From positions 186,001-250,000 of the forward strand of contig CANMLL010000006.1 of the NCBI GenBank assembly GCA_947498775.1: DNA of 64,000 bases. The letters run 5' to 3'. The notes beneath the pieces are model-generated. The model ran no database searches, was not told the origin of the DNA, and was given only the letters and a program-made list of their open reading frames with translations. The stretch comes from an uncultured Aquimarina sp. Its GTDB lineage: Bacteria; Bacteroidota; Bacteroidia; Flavobacteriales; Flavobacteriaceae. Positions 55,174 to 64,000 of this stretch are shown piece after piece. Position 1 is the stretch's first letter. Each line of letters opens with the position of its first letter. Position numbers and translations under genes: made by a program.

Positions 55174-55602
55174 ATGAAGCATACCTTGTCACCCTTTCAT
55201 CTGGCAATCCCAGTTGATAACTTAAAAAAAGCAAGAAATTTTTATAAGGAAGTTTTAGAATTAGAAGAGGGTCGAAGTAGTGATCATTGGGTAGATTTTA
55301 ATTTTTTTGGTCATCAACTTGTTATTCATTACAAATCAAAATTTTCTTCAGAAAAAGATCATACCAACCCTGTCGACGGAAAAGATGTTCCTGTGCCTCA
55401 TTTCGGGATTATTCTTGAATGGGAAGTCTGGCAAAACCTGGCTCAAAAACTTATAACAAAAAAAATAGAATTTGCTATTGAGCCCTATATCAGATTTAAA
55501 GGAGAAGTCGGGGAGCAAGCAACTATGTTTTTTTATGATCCATGCGGAAATGCTTTAGAGTTTAAATCTTTTAAAAACATGACAGAAATTTTCAAAAAAT
55601 AA
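55174..55602 (+). CDS. VOC (glyoxalase/dioxygenase fold) protein
   Basis: A 142-residue protein with the beta-alpha-beta-beta-beta units of the vicinal oxygen chelate fold: [20 protein letters not shown] (first His ligand), [28 protein letters not shown] and [16 protein letters not shown] (Glu ligand). It is probably a metal-dependent enzyme with unknown substrate. Confidence 0.85.
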   Translation: MKHTLSPFHLAIPVDNLKKARNFYKEVLELEEGRSSDHWVDFNFFGHQLVIHYKSKFSSEKDHTNPVDGKDVPVPHFGIILEWEVWQNLAQKLITKKIEFAIEPYIRFKGEVGEQATMFFYDPCGNALEFKSFKNMTEIFKK

Positions 55603-55715
55603 GTCCTTTTTAACATAAAATAGTATGGTTTTAACGTAAAATTATGACTGCTAAAGCTTTTTTAGTATATTGAAGGTTAATACTTAATACTAAAATAGTC
55701 CTAAAACGCCCTACT

Positions 55716-56582
55716 ATGAAAAAAATTACACTAATTGGAGGCATCCTACTTCTACTATTTACTGTTAGCTGTGGTGTTCCTCAGGCAGACGTTGACAAGT
55801 TAAAAAAAGAGAATGAAGAGTTGAAAAAAGAACTTGCACAATGCGAGTTAACTCCTACTCAAATTCTGGATCAGGCTAATACATTTTATGATCAAACAGA
55901 TTATACAAAGAGTAGAGAATATCTTCAAATTTTAATAGCAAAGTATGTTGATTATGATGAAACAAAAAAAGGTAAGCAGTTGCTTAAAAAAGTAGAAAAC
56001 AAAATACTGGAAACAGCAAGAACAAATAGAGATAACGATAAAAAAGTTGAAGAAGATATAGCCGAGAACATCCAGAAAGAAAAAAGCGAAGAAGAAAGCT
56101 CTCAAAAGGTTGAAGAAGCAATTGCTAAAATGAAAATAAAATACGATATCAATGATGCTGTCACCTGGTATTCTGATTCGTCTTCTTCTGTTTCAAATGC
56201 CAAGAGTTATATACAAACATATATAGGTAAAAAAGAAAAAAAACCTTGGATAGGATTATCTGTTAATTATTTTTCAAAAAAGAAATGGTTACACCTAGAA
56301 AGAATAGAAATAACAGTAGACGGAGAAATTTTTGAAATAGAAGAAGAGACTCCGGGAGAGTTTAAAGCTGGTAAAGTATCTGGCGGGAAAAGAGAATGGC
56401 TAGATCGGGTTATAAAAAAAGAAGATATCCTACTTACAGAAAAAATCGCATCGAGTAAAACCACCAAAATAAAATTTGTTGGAGAAGATGATGTCTACAC
56501 AAAAACTGTAAGTAAAACAGAAAAAAAAGCTTTGCAAAATGTCTTGGATGCTTTTATTGCTTTAGGAGGAAGTATGAATTAA
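55716..56582 (+). CDS. Lipoprotein with N-terminal coiled coil, unknown function
   Basis: A 288-residue lipoprotein (lipobox VSCG, Cys19). A short coiled coil (VDKLKKENEELKKELAQ, about 26-42) is followed by a TPR-like pair (ILDQANTFYDQTDYTKSREYLQILIAKY, positions 48-75), a charged coiled coil (about 95-140) and a C-terminal domain rich in strands (VEITVDGEIFEIEEE-like, about 190-285). Family not recognised. The last domain resembles substrate-adhesion or regulation domains only in composition. Confidence 0.65.
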   Translation: MKKITLIGGILLLLFTVSCGVPQADVDKLKKENEELKKELAQCELTPTQILDQANTFYDQTDYTKSREYLQILIAKYVDYDETKKGKQLLKKVENKILETARTNRDNDKKVEEDIAENIQKEKSEEESSQKVEEAIAKMKIKYDINDAVTWYSDSSSSVSNAKSYIQTYIGKKEKKPWIGLSVNYFSKKKWLHLERIEITVDGEIFEIEEETPGEFKAGKVSGGKREWLDRVIKKEDILLTEKIASSKTTKIKFVGEDDVYTKTVSKTEKKALQNVLDAFIALGGSMN

Positions 56583-56748
56583 TTAATAGAATTAATCTAC
56601 CCGGACCTATTTATTCATTCCAAATAATACTTTTTCCTTTAGACAATCGTTAAAAAAGTAGCTTTTAGGAGAATAACGGGTAAATTGTTAAAGGTATACT
56701 AAAAAATCTTCCTATATTTTGTCCCAATAAAAATTGAATGAAAAAAGA

Positions 56749-57684
56749 ATGGATTTTACCAACCCTCTAGTTTATGGAGTACCTTGCTTTCTAGGGCTAA
56801 TTTTGTTAGAACTTACCTACAGTAAAACGCATGATCACAAAAACAAAAATTTGTACAAATGGAAAGATCTTGGCGCTAGTTTATTCATGGGAGTGGGTTC
56901 TGCGCTGTTAGCACCTTTGATTAAAACAATTTCTGCTATTGTCATCTTCAACTATATTTATGAACTTTTTAATCCAGAGGTTTTTGGAATTCGTACTAAT
57001 ATTTTTGGATGGGAGTCCTTTGGGTATGCCTGGTATGTCTGGTTGGCTTGTCAACTTTTAGATGATTTCACCTATTATTGGTTTCACAGGCAAAATCATA
57101 TGGTCAGAGCCTTATGGGCTGCTCATATAGTGCACCATTCTTCTGATAACTTTAATCTTGGAACCGCTGTGCGTAATGGGTGGTTTACCATATTATACAA
57201 ACCTTTATTTTATATGTGGTTGCCCGCAATAGGGTTTCCTCCAGAGATGGTTGTAGTTTGTTTAGGAATAGAGGCGCTATGGCAGTTTCAGCTGCATTCT
57301 GTATATATCCCAAAGATGGGGTTCATCGAAAAGGTTTTCAATACGCATACCATGCATCAGGTACATCACGCAAAAAATGTGGAGTATATGGATAAAAACC
57401 ATGGTGGCTTTTTAAACATATTTGATAAAATATTTGGCACCTGGAAAGAACTTGATGAAAACATCGAGGTCCAATACGGTGTAACGCATGCTCCAAATTC
57501 TTATAACCCATGGGTGATCCTCACTCACGAATATAAAGATATCTGGAACGACACAAAGAAATCTAAAAACTGGTATCATAAATTCATGTATATTTTTGGC
57601 CCTCCGGGGTGGAGCCATGATGGCAGTACTCTAACAGTGAAACAAATGCAACGCGAGCTTGAACTTAAGAAACAAAAAGCTTAA
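56749..57684 (+). CDS. Sterol desaturase / fatty acid hydroxylase superfamily membrane enzyme
   Basis: A 311-residue integral membrane di-iron oxygenase. The histidine boxes are FHRQNH (HxxxxH-type), AAHIVHHSSDNFN and THTMHQVHHAKN, as required for iron binding, embedded among about four membrane helices (LGLILLELTY, MGVGSALLAPLIKTISAIVI and others). It hydroxylates or desaturates a lipid chain or sterol-like ring. Next to it lies an aldehyde dehydrogenase 42 bp away, so a lipid or alkyl oxidation pair is plausible. ATG 56749 is preferred over TTG 56734. Confidence 0.85.
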   Translation: MDFTNPLVYGVPCFLGLILLELTYSKTHDHKNKNLYKWKDLGASLFMGVGSALLAPLIKTISAIVIFNYIYELFNPEVFGIRTNIFGWESFGYAWYVWLACQLLDDFTYYWFHRQNHMVRALWAAHIVHHSSDNFNLGTAVRNGWFTILYKPLFYMWLPAIGFPPEMVVVCLGIEALWQFQLHSVYIPKMGFIEKVFNTHTMHQVHHAKNVEYMDKNHGGFLNIFDKIFGTWKELDENIEVQYGVTHAPNSYNPWVILTHEYKDIWNDTKKSKNWYHKFMYIFGPPGWSHDGSTLTVKQMQRELELKKQKA

Positions 57685-57726
57685 CTTAGTTATCTAAACT
57701 ACTTGTAAACTAATGGCAATTTCACT

Positions 57727-59091
57727 ATGAAATATCAGGAGATTATAGATCAACAACGTCAGTTTTTCAATACAAATACTACAAAAGATATTTCATTTAG
57801 AATTAAGGAATTGAAACGTCTGAAGGCTATTCTGAAAAAAAATGAGGCGCAATTATACGAATCAATTTACAAGGATTTTAAAAAATCTGAATTTGAGACA
57901 TACACTACAGAATTATCTATAATTTACCATGAAATTGATCTGGCCACTAAAAAAGTAAAAAAGTGGGCCAAAAAAAAGAAAGCTTCTACGGGACTAACAA
58001 ATCTTCCGGGAAAAAGTTATATCATCCCAGAACCTTATGGTACTATTTTGGTTATTGGAGCCTGGAACTACCCGTATCAACTTTCACTATGCCCAGCAAT
58101 CGCAGCAATCGCAGCTGGTTGTACCGTGGTCCTTAAACCGAGCGAAGTTCCTTCTCACACTTCAACTACAATGGCTCAGCTTATCAATCAAAATTTTGAT
58201 TCAAATTTTTTTAAAGTGATAGAAGGTGGTGTAAAAGAAACTACAGAATTGTTGGGTATTAAATTTGATAAGATATTCTTTACGGGTAGTGTTCCTGTAG
58301 GTAAAATAATTTATCAAGCTGCTGCAAAACATCTCACACCTGTAACATTAGAACTAGGTGGAAAAAGCCCAGCTATTGTTACCAAAGATGTGAATATAGA
58401 TATGACCGCCAAAAGACTGGTTTGGGGTAAATTTCTTAATGCCGGACAGACTTGTATCGCTCCAGATTATGTAATGGTAGAATCTGGTATCAAAGACACG
58501 TTCTTATCAGCAGTAAAAAAGCATATTGAGAAAGCCGATTATCATGTTGATAATGATAATTATACGCAAATTATCAATGACAAGAATTTTGATCGACTTG
58601 CTGGCATGATAGAAGAAGATAAAGTTTATATAGGTGATAAAGGCAATAAAGAAGAGAGGGTAATCCCTCCTACTGTAATGAAAGATGTAGAATTCTCTGA
58701 TAAAGTAATGGAAGACGAAATTTTTGGTCCTATTTTACCCATACTCTCGTTTGAAACTATTGAAGAAGCTATCGAAAAGGTAAAGCAACTTTCTAAACCC
58801 CTTTCTTGTTATGTATTTACAAAAAACAATGCCATAAAAAAGAAAGTATTAAATGAGATTTCCTTTGGCGGTGGTGCCGTTAATGATACCGTAATGCACT
58901 TCACAGAGCAAACATTACCATTTGGAGGAGTTGGTGATAGCGGAATTGGAAATTATCATGGCAAATTTGGCTTCGAAACATTTTCTCACTACAAAAGTGT
59001 GCTTCAAAAACCATTTTTAATAGAACCAAATCTCAAATACTCACCTTATAGCCCAACCAAATTGAAGTGGCTTAAGCGTATTATAAGATAG
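57727..59091 (+). CDS. Aldehyde dehydrogenase (ALDH3-like)
   Basis: A 454-residue NAD(P)-dependent aldehyde dehydrogenase. Cofactor-binding LVIGAWNYPYQLSL (about 104-117), FTGSVPVGKI, the catalytic glutamate in TLELGGKSPA and the nucleophile in NAGQTCIAPD (Cys about 244) are all present. The compact length and the C-terminal membrane-proximal tail fit ALDH3, which oxidises medium- and long-chain fatty aldehydes. Its neighbour, the lipid hydroxylase, could supply such an aldehyde. Confidence 0.9.
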   Translation: MKYQEIIDQQRQFFNTNTTKDISFRIKELKRLKAILKKNEAQLYESIYKDFKKSEFETYTTELSIIYHEIDLATKKVKKWAKKKKASTGLTNLPGKSYIIPEPYGTILVIGAWNYPYQLSLCPAIAAIAAGCTVVLKPSEVPSHTSTTMAQLINQNFDSNFFKVIEGGVKETTELLGIKFDKIFFTGSVPVGKIIYQAAAKHLTPVTLELGGKSPAIVTKDVNIDMTAKRLVWGKFLNAGQTCIAPDYVMVESGIKDTFLSAVKKHIEKADYHVDNDNYTQIINDKNFDRLAGMIEEDKVYIGDKGNKEERVIPPTVMKDVEFSDKVMEDEIFGPILPILSFETIEEAIEKVKQLSKPLSCYVFTKNNAIKKKVLNEISFGGGAVNDTVMHFTEQTLPFGGVGDSGIGNYHGKFGFETFSHYKSVLQKPFLIEPNLKYSPYSPTKLKWLKRIIR

Positions 59092-59127
59092 TCAAGGTTG
59101 TAAGAAATATAGATGTAGTAAAATCCA

Positions 59128-60498
59128 TTACTTGTAACTCTGTACTTTATCCTTCTCTTTTTCTAAAAAGCTCAAGATATACTGTTCTACCTCATCGGTA
59201 TCCCAAATAGACGCTATAGTATCCATTTTCATTACCTGATCCATAATAGCTGCTTGCTGATCTCCTATTTTTAAGGCCTCAGCATACGGACGATGACTGA
59301 AAGTAACTCTAGAATACATTGGCAACCATTTGTCAGGATGTTTTTCAGAGAATCGTTTTTCAATCTTTTTCCTTAAAAGAAAATCGGGATCTGCAGTCTT
59401 ACTACTCATCTCGATAAAATTACGGTAAGAAAGCTCGGCAATAGCATCGGCATTGGATTTTCTAGATTTCTGATAGGTTTCAAAAATGTTCTGCCAATTA
59501 GCATCCCCCAATGTATCAATAACTTCATCCAGGATAGAAATATCTTCAAATCCAGCATTCATTCCCTGACCATAAAAAGGCACGATAGCATGAGCAGAAT
59601 CTCCTACCAGAGCAACTTTATCCCAGTAGGTCCAAGGGTAACATTTTATAGTAACCAAGGCACTTGTTGGATTATTCCTGAAATCATCCAACAACGTTGG
59701 CATCATATCCATAGTGTCCGGAAAATGTTGTTTCCAGAATCGCATCACCTCATCGTCATTCGTTAATCTTTCGAATGAATTTTCTCCTTCATGTGGCATA
59801 AAGAGTGTGCACGTAAAAGTGCCATCAAGGTTAGGTAAGGCAATAAGCATAAACTTGCCCCTTGGCCAAATATGTAATGAGTTTTTATCTAATTTATGCG
59901 TACCATCAGGATTGGCCGGAATTCCTAATTCTTTGTACCCGGTATCCAAAAACTTTTGTGAGTAATTAAATCTACTTCTTCTTTGCATTTTATGGCGTAC
60001 TCTGGAAAAAGCACCATCGCATCCAAAAATCATATCAAACTGATATTCTTTCCATTCGCTTTTCTCGGTCTCACCGGTATAAATTTTTGCTTCTGGTAGA
60101 TTTATATCCCAAACTTTTTCATTAAATCTAAAGACTGCTCCGGCTTCTTCGGCCAGAGTGATCATTCTCTTATTCAGAATTCCTCTAGGGATAGAAGAAA
60201 TGGCCTCTCCATCTTTTCCATAATATTGATGGTAAGCAGGTTTCCCCTTAACATGCATTGTTCTTTTATGCATTGGGATAGCTAATTCTCTTACTTCATC
60301 TCCGATTCCAATTTTATTCAAGGTTTTCCAACCTCTTACAGACATAGCAAGGTTAATCGAGCGGCCACTAAATTGGATGGTTCTAATATCGGGCCTTCTA
60401 TCAAAAACCGTAACATTATAATTACGTTTCCTTAGATACAGAGCTAACAATGAGCCCACTAGCCCACTTCCTACAATAGCAATATTTTTTGTTTGCAT
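59128..60498 (-). CDS. kmo: Kynurenine 3-monooxygenase
   Basis: A 456-residue FAD-dependent monooxygenase converting L-kynurenine to 3-hydroxykynurenine on the route from tryptophan to NAD. FAD site GSGLVGSLLALYL (10-22) with FDRRPD as the ribose acidic site, the KMO-type GRSINLAMSVRGW, GCDGAFSRVR, and LVGDSAHAIVPFYGQGMNAGFED. The C-terminal membrane region of mammalian KMO is absent, as usual in bacteria. Six further codons lie upstream in frame; MQTKN at 60498 is the natural start. No other kynurenine-pathway gene is in the window. Confidence 0.9.
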   Translation of the reverse strand: MQTKNIAIVGSGLVGSLLALYLRKRNYNVTVFDRRPDIRTIQFSGRSINLAMSVRGWKTLNKIGIGDEVRELAIPMHKRTMHVKGKPAYHQYYGKDGEAISSIPRGILNKRMITLAEEAGAVFRFNEKVWDINLPEAKIYTGETEKSEWKEYQFDMIFGCDGAFSRVRHKMQRRSRFNYSQKFLDTGYKELGIPANPDGTHKLDKNSLHIWPRGKFMLIALPNLDGTFTCTLFMPHEGENSFERLTNDDEVMRFWKQHFPDTMDMMPTLLDDFRNNPTSALVTIKCYPWTYWDKVALVGDSAHAIVPFYGQGMNAGFEDISILDEVIDTLGDANWQNIFETYQKSRKSNADAIAELSYRNFIEMSSKTADPDFLLRKKIEKRFSEKHPDKWLPMYSRVTFSHRPYAEALKIGDQQAAIMDQVMKMDTIASIWDTDEVEQYILSFLEKEKDKVQSYK

Positions 60499-60646
60499 AA
60501 GGTATTTGCGATTCACAACCCGCTAGACTAAAACAAAGAATCTTAAGAAAATTCGAGTTTTAATGTCTCTAACAGGTTAGCTCTGTTTTTAAGAAGAGCA
60601 TATGCAAACATTAAAACCTTCGGTAAAAATAGCAAATATTGCCGAA

Positions 60647-61450
60647 TTATCCTTTTGTAGCTTTAATCGCAAAAAGTAAAGGGTATAATTTATTATTGGT
60701 TTCAAACATCACATTATCTTTTTCGACCAGATTCGGAAATATTTTATAAGGTGACTGATCGTACTCTTTTAAATACTCTATAGTAAGTCCTGCTTCGGAT
60801 AACGATGAAATTACTTCGCCTAATCCATGATTCCATCCGTACTCCTTACTAATCATTTTAGACTTTTCATTGGCATAGGTCCCTTCATATTCTTCATAAA
60901 TAGCATCTTTTTGGTGATATCCATACTTGATACTAGGCTTTTCCTCAAGATAATCAAACATCCATACGATAGGATGAAACTCAACCATATAAAAAGTACC
61001 TCCTTGCTTCAGGCGTTCGGCAATCATTTTACCCCAAGGTCTTAGATCAGGAAGCCAGCCAATAACTCCGTAACTTGTAAATACAATATCAAATTGATCT
61101 TTTATATACTTTGAGGTATCAAGCACATTGCAACAAACAAATTTTGCATCTAGTCCCAATTCAGAGTTGAGCTGGGTTGCAAGTTCAATACCTTTTTCAG
61201 AAAGATCTACACCAGTACATTGTGCTCCCATCCTGCTCCAACTCATAGTATCCAGTCCAAAATGACATTGTAAGTGCAGTAATGATTTGCCAGAGACATT
61301 TCCTAAGGCTTCAAGTTCGTATTGATTTAAAGAAGATTTTCCCTTTTTGAAAGCTTCCAAATCATAAAAATCACTTGAGGCATGAATATTTACTTTTTCG
61401 TTCCACGTTTGTTTATTAACTTCAAAATATTTTTTTATTTCCTCAGACAT
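60647..61450 (-). CDS. Class I SAM-dependent methyltransferase
   Basis: A 267-residue methyltransferase. SAM motif I reads SLLHLQCHFGLDTMSW (about 55-70), a variant with Cys-His in place of Gly-x-Gly that is common in one subgroup (LHLQCHFG). Motif II is CTGVDLS and the post-II region is FDIVFTSYGVIGWLPDL. Substrate unknown. The first helix (KYFEVNKQTWNEKV) is typical. Confidence 0.85.
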   Translation of the reverse strand: MSEEIKKYFEVNKQTWNEKVNIHASSDFYDLEAFKKGKSSLNQYELEALGNVSGKSLLHLQCHFGLDTMSWSRMGAQCTGVDLSEKGIELATQLNSELGLDAKFVCCNVLDTSKYIKDQFDIVFTSYGVIGWLPDLRPWGKMIAERLKQGGTFYMVEFHPIVWMFDYLEEKPSIKYGYHQKDAIYEEYEGTYANEKSKMISKEYGWNHGLGEVISSLSEAGLTIEYLKEYDQSPYKIFPNLVEKDNVMFETNNKLYPLLFAIKATKG

Positions 61451-61516
61451 CTTATACAGATTAATTAGTTTTGAAAAATCACGCTCTTCTTATCAAACTT
61501 TAAATATACTATATAA

Positions 61517-62161
61517 ATGAATCATTTCACTTTACATGATCTTAATGAAATGTCATCAAGACATAGGGCAAATCTAATTAATAGTTGTACGGGCTACAAA
61601 TCTTGTAATTTGCTAGCGACCAAAAACAAAAATGGCACCACAAATGTTGCTGTTTTCAATTCTATAATCCATATTGGTAGCAATCCTCCGATGTTGGGTT
61701 TTATTTTACGTCCAACCAGCGTTCCAAGAAATACTTACAAAAATCTAAAAGAAACAGGTGTTTTTACGGTAAACCAGGTGCACAAGGATATAATTGAGGA
61801 CGCCCATCACACCGCTGCCAAATATGATGAAGGAATTTCAGAATTTAACACAACCAAACTTGAGGAAGAATTTCGAGATGAATTCTATGCTCCTTATGTA
61901 AAAGATAGCCCAATACAACTAGGATGCAAGTACATAAATGAATATTTAATAAAAGAAAATGATACTATTTTGATTATAGGAGCTATCGAACATTTATATG
62001 TAAACGAAGAGATAGTACATAGTGATGGTTGGGTACAGCTCGATAAAGCAGAAACAGTTTCTTGCATTGGATTAGATGGTTATGCGTTGCCTAAGTTATT
62101 AAACCGTTTTGGGTATCCTAAGCCCAATCAGGAAACAAAATCTCTTTTGGAGAACCCTTAA
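61517..62161 (+). CDS. Flavin reductase (FMN-binding split barrel) protein
   Basis: A 214-residue protein of the flavin reductase-like family. The N-terminal LINSCTGYKSCNLLATKNKNGTTNVAVF-type strand pair (positions 20-47) and GFILRPTSVPRNTYKNLKETGVF-type loop (positions 60-82) bind FMN. It may be a flavin:NAD(P)H reductase or an electron-transfer FMN protein. Confidence 0.85.
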   Translation: MNHFTLHDLNEMSSRHRANLINSCTGYKSCNLLATKNKNGTTNVAVFNSIIHIGSNPPMLGFILRPTSVPRNTYKNLKETGVFTVNQVHKDIIEDAHHTAAKYDEGISEFNTTKLEEEFRDEFYAPYVKDSPIQLGCKYINEYLIKENDTILIIGAIEHLYVNEEIVHSDGWVQLDKAETVSCIGLDGYALPKLLNRFGYPKPNQETKSLLENP

Positions 62162-62175
62162 TTATTATAGGAACC

Positions 62176-62250
62176 ATGGATTTTATAAAAACCTTAAGAA
62201 TTGTAGCAGTTTTAAGTGTTGCAAGGAGGGTTTTTATTAAGTATTTTTAG
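62176..62250 (+). CDS. Possible 24-aa peptide before the histidine kinase
   Basis: A short ATG..TAG ORF, MDFIKTLRIVAVLSVARRV followed by five residues ending in Phe, located 14 bp after the flavin reductase and 4 bp before the kinase ATG. It is basic and amphipathic, so it could be a leader peptide. Only position and composition support it. Confidence 0.25.
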   Translation: MDFIKTLRIVAVLSVARRVFIKYF

Positions 62251-62254
62251 GCAG

Positions 62255-63643
62255 ATGAAACTTACTGCACAAAATCTTAGAGAAGTACCAGATTTCGCTA
62301 ACGTTCCTGATCAACAATTACAATGGTTGATTGACAAGTCTGAATTTCAAACATTTAAACAAGGTGAATTTATATTCAAAAAAGGAGATACTATTGATCA
62401 ATTATCGATACTTCTTAAAGGAAAAGTTGAAGTTAAGTTTGAGCAAAATGGAAATTACAAAGTGGTAGGCGAAATCAAAAAAAATAATATCACTGGATTA
62501 TTGCCTTTTTCGAGAATGAGTACTGCGATGGGATATGGTGAAGTGATTGACGACACCGAAGCAATATTGTTGGATCGATCTATGTTTAAAGAGATGGTCG
62601 CCAATCATTATGAACTTACAGAAAGTTTGGTGCACAACATGACTTCGAGGGTAAGAGAATTCACCAAAAACAATGTACAGTCAGAAAAAATGATGGCGCT
62701 TGGTAAACTCTCTGCCGGATTGGCCCATGAACTAAATAATCCTGCTTCGGCTATGCTACGAAGTTCTAAGGCACTAAAGCAACATCTTGGTAACGTCCCC
62801 GAAAAGTTTAAAAGAATTATCTCTATTAGGGCATCCGAAGAAGAAGTAGATATTATTAACAATGTGCTTTTTGATAGGATCAACAGTCGGCCAGAGAACA
62901 ACATGAAGCTCACCGAACGTAATGAAAAAGAAGACGAGCTCGAAGCGTGGCTTGAAGATCATGGGGTTGAAAATGCCTTTGAACTCACAGAAACCTTGCT
63001 CGATTTTTGTATGGATATCCCAGTTATGGAAGAAATTTATGAAGCCACTGGAGAACTTAATTTTCCCAATGCCATTGAGTGGATAGAAAATGTATTAACG
63101 ACTGAAAAAATCGTAGATGAAATTGAAGAAGCTTCGGATAGGATTTCTGGCCTGGTGCAATCTATAAAAAGTTATACCCATATGGATCGAGCTCCCGAGA
63201 AAGTTGCGACCGATATTCATACAGGTATTAAAAGCACGCTCACTATGCTTAATCACAAACTGAAAAAGAAAAACATATCTGTAGAAAAAAACTTTGGATC
63301 CGAGCTTCCAGAACCCAGGATCTTTGTGAGTGAGATTAATCAGGTATGGACCAATTTGATTGATAATGCAATTGATGCTATGGAACATTCAGGAGTATTA
63401 GTAATTAAAACCAGCAAAGACAAGGATTTTGTAAAAATTGAGATTACTGATAACGGACAAGGAATTCCGGAAGAAGATATTAATAACATTTTTGATCCTT
63501 TCTTCACCACCAAGGGTATCGGAGAAGGCACTGGAATGGGATTAGAAGTGGTACAACGAATCATTAACCAACATAACGGAGACATAAAAGTAATTTCAAA
63601 ACAAGGGGAAACGACATTTATAGTGTGTTTACCAATTACCTAA
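62255..63643 (+). CDS. Histidine kinase with N-terminal cyclic-nucleotide-binding-like domain
   Basis: A 462-residue cytoplasmic sensor kinase, no membrane helix. Residues 20-125 form a cNMP-binding (CRP-like) beta domain (FIFKKGDTIDQLSILLKGKVEV). A linker leads to HELNNPAS with phospho-acceptor His158, then NLIDNAIDAM (N box), DNGQGIP (G1) and GEGTGMGLEVV (G2). It lies 7 bp ahead of a response regulator, its likely partner. ATG 62255 is chosen over an upstream in-frame ATG (62216) because the cNMP domain begins here. Confidence 0.88.
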   Translation: MKLTAQNLREVPDFANVPDQQLQWLIDKSEFQTFKQGEFIFKKGDTIDQLSILLKGKVEVKFEQNGNYKVVGEIKKNNITGLLPFSRMSTAMGYGEVIDDTEAILLDRSMFKEMVANHYELTESLVHNMTSRVREFTKNNVQSEKMMALGKLSAGLAHELNNPASAMLRSSKALKQHLGNVPEKFKRIISIRASEEEVDIINNVLFDRINSRPENNMKLTERNEKEDELEAWLEDHGVENAFELTETLLDFCMDIPVMEEIYEATGELNFPNAIEWIENVLTTEKIVDEIEEASDRISGLVQSIKSYTHMDRAPEKVATDIHTGIKSTLTMLNHKLKKKNISVEKNFGSELPEPRIFVSEINQVWTNLIDNAIDAMEHSGVLVIKTSKDKDFVKIEITDNGQGIPEEDINNIFDPFFTTKGIGEGTGMGLEVVQRIINQHNGDIKVISKQGETTFIVCLPIT

Positions 63644-63650
63644 TAAAAAC

Positions 63651-64000
63651 ATGAAAAAACCAATCATATTTGCCCTCGATGATGACCCACAAGTTCTAAG
63701 AGCGGTTACCCGAGATTTGAAGTCTGAATACCGCAAGGAATATAGAATCATGAGTACAGACTCTGCCAATGATGCACTAGAGGCCCTTATTGATTTGAAA
63801 AAGAAAAATGAAGTTATAGCACTATTTTTGGTAGATCAACGCATGCCCGAAATGTTGGGCGTAGAATTTTTGACCGAAGCAAAAAAACACTTTCCTGAGG
63901 CTAAAAAAGTATTATTAACCGCTTATTCTGACACCGATGCTGCCATTAAAGCAATCAATGATGTGCAGCTTGATTACTATTTAACAAAGCCTTGGAACCC
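63651..64000 (+). CDS. Response regulator receiver domain (5' part; likely fused response regulator/thioredoxin-disulfide reductase)
   Basis: Partial gene of 116 codons cut by the window end. Receiver-domain features: acidic pocket LDDDP (10-12), phosphorylated aspartate VDQRMPE (Asp62), conserved LLTAYSD and Lys113 in LTKPWNP. It follows the cNMP kinase directly. In Bacteroidota and Actinobacteria, this kinase is regularly paired with a receiver fused to an FAD-dependent thioredoxin-disulfide-reductase-like module; the rest is outside the window, so the fusion is inferred. Confidence 0.85.
   Translation, partial: MKKPIIFALDDDPQVLRAVTRDLKSEYRKEYRIMSTDSANDALEALIDLKKKNEVIALFLVDQRMPEMLGVEFLTEAKKHFPEAKKVLLTAYSDTDAAIKAINDVQLDYYLTKPWN

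Overview
The window is AT-rich chromosomal DNA from a marine Bacteroidota, most likely family Flavobacteriaceae and close to Aquimarina. The evidence is the gene set (fused SecDF, TPR giants, many LSC-type lipoproteins with Asp-rich +2 regions, DUF1343/NamZ, kynurenine 3-monooxygenase), the Bacteroidota promoter -7 box TAnnTTTG in front of several genes, and the near absence of Shine-Dalgarno sites. No tRNA, rRNA, CRISPR array, transposase or prophage gene was seen.

Layout. 1-13 kb: a cystathionine beta-synthase cut by the window edge, a LolE/FtsX-type permease, a NamZ-like muramidase, a LipL32-like exported protein, a CxxCxxCC protein, a methyltransferase, and secreted or lipid-anchored hydrolases (metzincin-like protease, esterase, amidohydrolase, M23 peptidase, class C beta-lactamase-like). 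13-24 kb: an operon of a giant TPR protein, an outer-membrane barrel and a membrane-anchored LuxR protein, then FtsE, TypA/BipA, a small barrel protein, KdsA and DUF1801. 24-28 kb: an envelope gene set (winged-helix regulator, Coq4-like protein, DUF1361, CreD) carrying two copies of one palindromic operator. 28-42 kb: DUF192 lipoprotein, TPR-AraC regulator, SecDF with a separate SecD-like lipoprotein nearby, malate dehydrogenase, a PQQ-propeller protein and GyrB. 42-47 kb: two astacin lipoproteins with carbohydrate-binding modules, AsnB and DUF2911. 49-64 kb: QueE, an exported RidA, a HerA-like ATPase, cupin, hydrolase, RluF, VOC protein, sterol-desaturase-type hydroxylase, aldehyde dehydrogenase, KMO, flavin reductase, and a cNMP-domain histidine kinase followed by a response regulator cut by the window end.

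The most unusual content lies in apparently empty DNA. Between DUF2911 and queE (47.5-49.1 kb), four minus-strand ORFs each encode a peptide of exactly 32 residues. All share F4, an aromatic residue 5, a basic residue 13, F18, L22-P23, A29 and a basic last residue. A fifth member lies on the plus strand at 19.62 kb beside typA. Three of the four clustered genes have a GGGG-N6-CCCC palindrome about 170-190 bp upstream of the start codon and a TAnnTTTG promoter box close to it. The fifth copy sits just downstream of a compact C-rich transcription unit that looks like a small RNA (five CCCCAA motifs, a -7 box and a strong terminator), and its own leader carries TTGGGG and TTAGGGG. I know of no described family of this kind; this is the best candidate here for an undescribed system.
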